Shown: piece after piece, positions 60,807 through 64,000 of the stretch | How positions within the stretch are numbered: the first letter of the stretch is position 1 | Layout: every line of letters begins with the position of its first letter | Source: Thalassotalea eurytherma | Lineage (GTDB): Bacteria; Pseudomonadota; Gammaproteobacteria; Enterobacterales; Alteromonadaceae | NCBI RefSeq assembly: GCF_030161415.1 | Contig: NZ_BSSU01000013.1 | Span: 62,001-126,000 of the forward strand | Direction: 5' to 3' | DNA: 64,000 bases | The notes under the pieces: model-generated | What the model was told of the DNA's origin: nothing | What the model saw: the letters and a program-made list of their open reading frames with translations, nothing else | Databases searched by the model: none | Program-made: the position numbers and the translations under genes

Positions 60807-62204
60807 ATGACATTGTGGCTTTACTTACACTTTCCTCAGTTACAACTCGATACCTTATTCGGTGATGATTCATTGCCTGTAGCTATTGTAAATAGCCACA
60901 CCAGCAAAATCGTTCAATGTAATGAATGGGCAACTAAAGAAGGCATTAACCTAGGTATGGGCTTAGGCTCTGCTGCGGCTCTGTGTCATGGGTTGCAAGT
61001 ATATCCATATGAAGAAAAGTGCGAGCAACAACGACTACGAGATATTGCACAGTGGCTGTATTTAGTTACCGCCGATATTAGTTTTTACCAGCCTAATGGT
61101 TTATTAATAAAAGTCAGCGATATGTTAAGTCTATATCCTAGCTTATCGCGTTATTGGCAGGTGCTTGAAAGTCATTTAACTCAGCTAGATATTCATTATG
61201 ATTATGCCTGCGGTTATTCTCCTTATGCAGCAAGGTTATTGGCGCGTGCAGGTTTTAATTGTGTTAGTGATGATAAAGCCGCGCTTGAAAATGCACTCGC
61301 TTCAAATGCACTGACAATGACAGAATTAGGCGATAAAGAGGTTCATAACCTACATCGTGTTGGCTTACGTTTAGTCTCTGATTTATTGCAACTGCCACTG
61401 GCGGAACTAGGTAAGCGTTTCGGGGTTGAGTTAGTGACTTATATTGGTAAATTAACTGGCCAGCTCAGACACCCCGTTGAATATTTTCACCCGCCAGAGC
61501 AATTTAGCCAGTATGTCGAGTTACTCTTTGACATAGATAACGTTGAATGGCTTAAAAAGCCGCTGTTAAAAATATATCAACGCTTAGAAACTTTCTTGTT
61601 GTTACGTAATAAACACGCAAAAGACCTCACCATTACTTTGTACTTGAGAGACCACCCTGAACAAGTTGTTTCTATTGGGGCAGGGCAAGGTGAATATAAA
61701 GCTGATAAGTGGTTAGCCTTAAGTCACTTAACGTTCGAATCTCTGATATTGAATGCACCTGTTACTGGTTTAACCGTTACTGCTAAGCAGCTTGTTAATA
61801 ATGACATTGAAAAAGTTGATTTGTTTCTAGGTGAGCAAGGTGATGTTTCATCATCAGAGCTTGTTGCACTGTTACAGGCTAAATTAGGTGAAAATCAGGT
61901 TAAGGGAATTAAGATCAATGCCGATCTTCGGCCTGAATTATCCACCCAACACTGCCCGCCATTGGTTGAGCATAAAGAAACGACAACAACATCGGTATTA
62001 CAACCGAGCTTTTTATTACCTGAACCAGAACCGTTGCAAGAAAAGGTGTCTATTGAACAAGGGCCTGAGCGTATTCTTTCTGGCTGGTGGGATGATAAAG
62101 AAGTACACCGAGATTACTTTATTGCACGTAGTGAACAAGGACGTTGGCTATGGATTTTTCGAACAATAGAGCAAAAGTGGTTTGTTCATGGTTTGTTTAG
62201 TTAA
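60807..62204 (+). CDS. imuB: Mutasome protein ImuB, catalytically defective Y-family polymerase
   Basis: A 465-residue Y-family-like protein. The opening MTLWLYLHFPQLQLD replaces the metal-binding Asp of active Y-family polymerases, and the second acidic motif is also altered (NGLLIKVSDMLSLYP), as expected for ImuB. It serves as adaptor between the beta clamp, ImuA and DnaE2. The C-terminal tail (from about 390) contains the ILSGWWDDKEVHRDYFIAR motif. It is 11 bases before dnaE2. Confidence 0.93.
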   Translation: MTLWLYLHFPQLQLDTLFGDDSLPVAIVNSHTSKIVQCNEWATKEGINLGMGLGSAAALCHGLQVYPYEEKCEQQRLRDIAQWLYLVTADISFYQPNGLLIKVSDMLSLYPSLSRYWQVLESHLTQLDIHYDYACGYSPYAARLLARAGFNCVSDDKAALENALASNALTMTELGDKEVHNLHRVGLRLVSDLLQLPLAELGKRFGVELVTYIGKLTGQLRHPVEYFHPPEQFSQYVELLFDIDNVEWLKKPLLKIYQRLETFLLLRNKHAKDLTITLYLRDHPEQVVSIGAGQGEYKADKWLALSHLTFESLILNAPVTGLTVTAKQLVNNDIEKVDLFLGEQGDVSSSELVALLQAKLGENQVKGIKINADLRPELSTQHCPPLVEHKETTTTSVLQPSFLLPEPEPLQEKVSIEQGPERILSGWWDDKEVHRDYFIARSEQGRWLWIFRTIEQKWFVHGLFS

Positions 62205-62215
62205 GTGCCTTAGTC

Positions 62216-64000
62216 ATGGCTTACGCAGAACTATTTTGTCAAAGTAACTTTTCATTCTTAACTGGAGCATCACACCCCGAAGAGCTCGTGCATCAAGCCC
62301 AGTTTCTTGGTTATCAAGGTATTGCAATCACCGATGAATGTTCAGTGGCTGGTATTGTCCGTGCTTATAGTTGCATTAAAGATCATCAATTAACCATTAA
62401 ATTAATTGTTGGTAGTTTATTTAAGCTAAATGATGAATTGCAGGTTGTTCTACTGTGTCCATCACGACAAGCCTATGGTGAGCTTTGTCGTATTATTACT
62501 AATGCGCGTAGGCGAAGTGTAAAAGGAGAGTACCAGTTAGAGCAATGGGATCTAATGGGAGTAAAGCACTGCTTTTTACTCTGGTTACCCAAAGGAGATC
62601 AGGTTGATGAGTATTGGGGAAAGTGGCTTTTTAAGTATCACAGTGAACGGCTATGGCTAGGTTATCAGCGCCATTTACTCGCTAATGATGATGATTATTT
62701 ACAGCATTGTTTAGCGCTTTCCAAGCGATTTTCACTACGTGTTGCCGCTTGTGGTGGTGTACTTATGCACAGTGCAATCAGGCTACCTGTTCAGCATACA
62801 TTAAGTGCAATTAAACAGGGTAAAGCCGTTACCCAGTTAGGAAGAAACTTACTCTCAAATGGTGAGCGTTCACTTCGCTCCATTAGTAAGCTATCTAAGC
62901 TCTTTAAAAAACAGTGGTTATCGGAAACGGTTGATATTACAAAGCAGTGCCAGTTTGATTTAGGTCAATTGAAGTATGAATACCCTGCAGAGCTCGTACC
63001 TAAAGAAGAAACGGCGATGGCTTATCTAAGGCGCTTAGTTAATCAAGGAATTAAACATCGCTTTCCTGAGGGGGTAAATAGTGAAATAGCACAAACAATA
63101 GAAAAAGAATTGACTCTCATCGAAGAGCTTAATTATCCCTATTATTTCTTAACCATTCATGACGTGGTGCTGTTTGCTAAAAGCCAAGGCATTTTATATC
63201 AAGGGCGAGGCTCAGCGGCTAATTCTATTGTTTGCTATTGCTTAGAAATCACATCGGTTGACCCAAGACAAATCTCAGTATTATTCGAGCGTTTTATCAG
63301 TAAAGAGCGCGATGAGCCACCTGATATTGATGTCGATTTCGAGCACGAAAGACGCGAAGAGGTCATTCAATATATCTACCAAAAATATGGACGAGAACGA
63401 ACAGCTATTGCTGCTACCGTCATTCGTTATCGGTTGAAAAGCGCAATACGAGAAGTGGGCAAAGCGCTAGGTATTGAAGAAACACAGCTAGCGTTCTTTA
63501 TTAAGAATATGAATCGCCGCGATAGGAGGCTAAATTGGCAAAGCCAGATTGTAGAGTTAGGTTTAGATCCTAAAACCAAGCAAGGTCAACTTTTCATTGA
63601 GTTGGTGAATGACATCTTGGGGTTTCCACGCCACCTTTCTCAGCACGTAGGTGGCTTTGTTATTTCGTCTGGCCCGTTATATGAACTGGTGTCGGTGGAA
63701 AATGCTTCCATGGCTGAACGCACCGTTATTCAGTGGGACAAAGATGATCTTGAAGCATTAGGCTTATTAAAAATTGATGTGTTAGCGTTAGGCATGTTAA
63801 CCGCAATACGTAAGTGCTTTTCGATGGTTAAGCACCATTATGATCGCCAATTAACGTTGGCTGATATAACAGCTTTACCTGATGATCAGCAGGTCTATCG
63901 GATGATCCAACAGGCAGATACCGTAGGCGTTTTTCAAATTGAATCTCGTGCCCAAATGAGTATGTTGCCACGACTTAAGCCCGTGACTTATTACGATTTA
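62216..64000 (+). CDS. dnaE2: Error-prone DNA polymerase DnaE2 (ImuC), cut by window edge
   Basis: 595 residues are present and the frame is open at base 64000; the family is about 1030 residues. The N-terminal PHP domain is seen (MAYAELFCQSNFSFLTGASHP), followed by the palm with the catalytic acids PPDIDVDFEHERREEV and the HVGGFVIS region. It is the catalytic subunit of the SOS mutasome with ImuA and ImuB. The start at 62216 lies 11 bases after imuB. Confidence 0.94.
   Translation, partial: MAYAELFCQSNFSFLTGASHPEELVHQAQFLGYQGIAITDECSVAGIVRAYSCIKDHQLTIKLIVGSLFKLNDELQVVLLCPSRQAYGELCRIITNARRRSVKGEYQLEQWDLMGVKHCFLLWLPKGDQVDEYWGKWLFKYHSERLWLGYQRHLLANDDDYLQHCLALSKRFSLRVAACGGVLMHSAIRLPVQHTLSAIKQGKAVTQLGRNLLSNGERSLRSISKLSKLFKKQWLSETVDITKQCQFDLGQLKYEYPAELVPKEETAMAYLRRLVNQGIKHRFPEGVNSEIAQTIEKELTLIEELNYPYYFLTIHDVVLFAKSQGILYQGRGSAANSIVCYCLEITSVDPRQISVLFERFISKERDEPPDIDVDFEHERREEVIQYIYQKYGRERTAIAATVIRYRLKSAIREVGKALGIEETQLAFFIKNMNRRDRRLNWQSQIVELGLDPKTKQGQLFIELVNDILGFPRHLSQHVGGFVISSGPLYELVSVENASMAERTVIQWDKDDLEALGLLKIDVLALGMLTAIRKCFSMVKHHYDRQLTLADITALPDDQQVYRMIQQADTVGVFQIESRAQMSMLPRLKPVTYYDL

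Overview
The window reads as chromosome of a marine gammaproteobacterium of the order Alteromonadales (Colwellia/Thalassotalea/Shewanella-like). This rests on low G+C, a polar-flagellum motY gene next to rnt, a Vibrio/Shewanella-type TtpC-ExbB-ExbD-TonB operon, and the order sap-pspF-pspABC-ycjXF-tyrR, which resembles E. coli but with phhAB inserted. Genus assignment is inference. No tRNA, rRNA operon, prophage or CRISPR array was seen; the only non-coding RNA found is the SRP 4.5S RNA.

Layout. 1-4.3 kb: spoVR, yeaH and prkA (yeaG), a stress/stationary-phase kinase cluster on the minus strand. 4.6-12.5 kb: two copies of a three-gene cassette (chemoreceptor, porin, small PstS-like binding protein) separated by a decayed IS3-family element. 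12.5-14.9 kb: sodB, grxD, a 2-Cys peroxiredoxin and a small membrane protein. 14.9-18.6 kb: rnt, motY with a sigma-28-type promoter, and an exported M1 aminopeptidase. 18.6-29.2 kb: sapABCDF co-directional with and overlapping pspF, divergent from pspABC, then ycjX-ycjF. 29.4-34.0 kb: phhA-phhB, tyrR and fahA-maiA, a phenylalanine/tyrosine catabolic block with candidate TyrR boxes. 34.2-38.3 kb: a DUF3014 protein, ffs, a ComFB-like protein, tryptophan 2,3-dioxygenase, priC and a TSUP transporter.

38.8-54.4 kb is the most unusual region. A large TonB-dependent receptor is followed by a TPR/2OG-Fe(II) oxygenase, a methyltransferase, an AspH-type hydroxylase, a TPR-sulfotransferase (opposite strand) and two tandem prolyl-hydroxylase-like oxygenases. 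A complete TonB energising operon follows (DUF3450, long ExbB/TtpC, ExbB, ExbD, TonB, TPR protein). I infer a receptor, a motor and a set of protein- or peptide-modifying enzymes that may work together; the substrate is unknown.

54.4-64 kb: dusC, a Cys-rich repeat protein resembling HvfA-type metallophore precursors, a 40-residue membrane protein behind a perfect FNR-box sequence, a CheY-like receiver, apt, dnaX with an apparent programmed frameshift site, ybaB, and a LexA-controlled imuA-imuB-dnaE2 mutasome operon that runs off the right edge. spoVR runs off the left edge.
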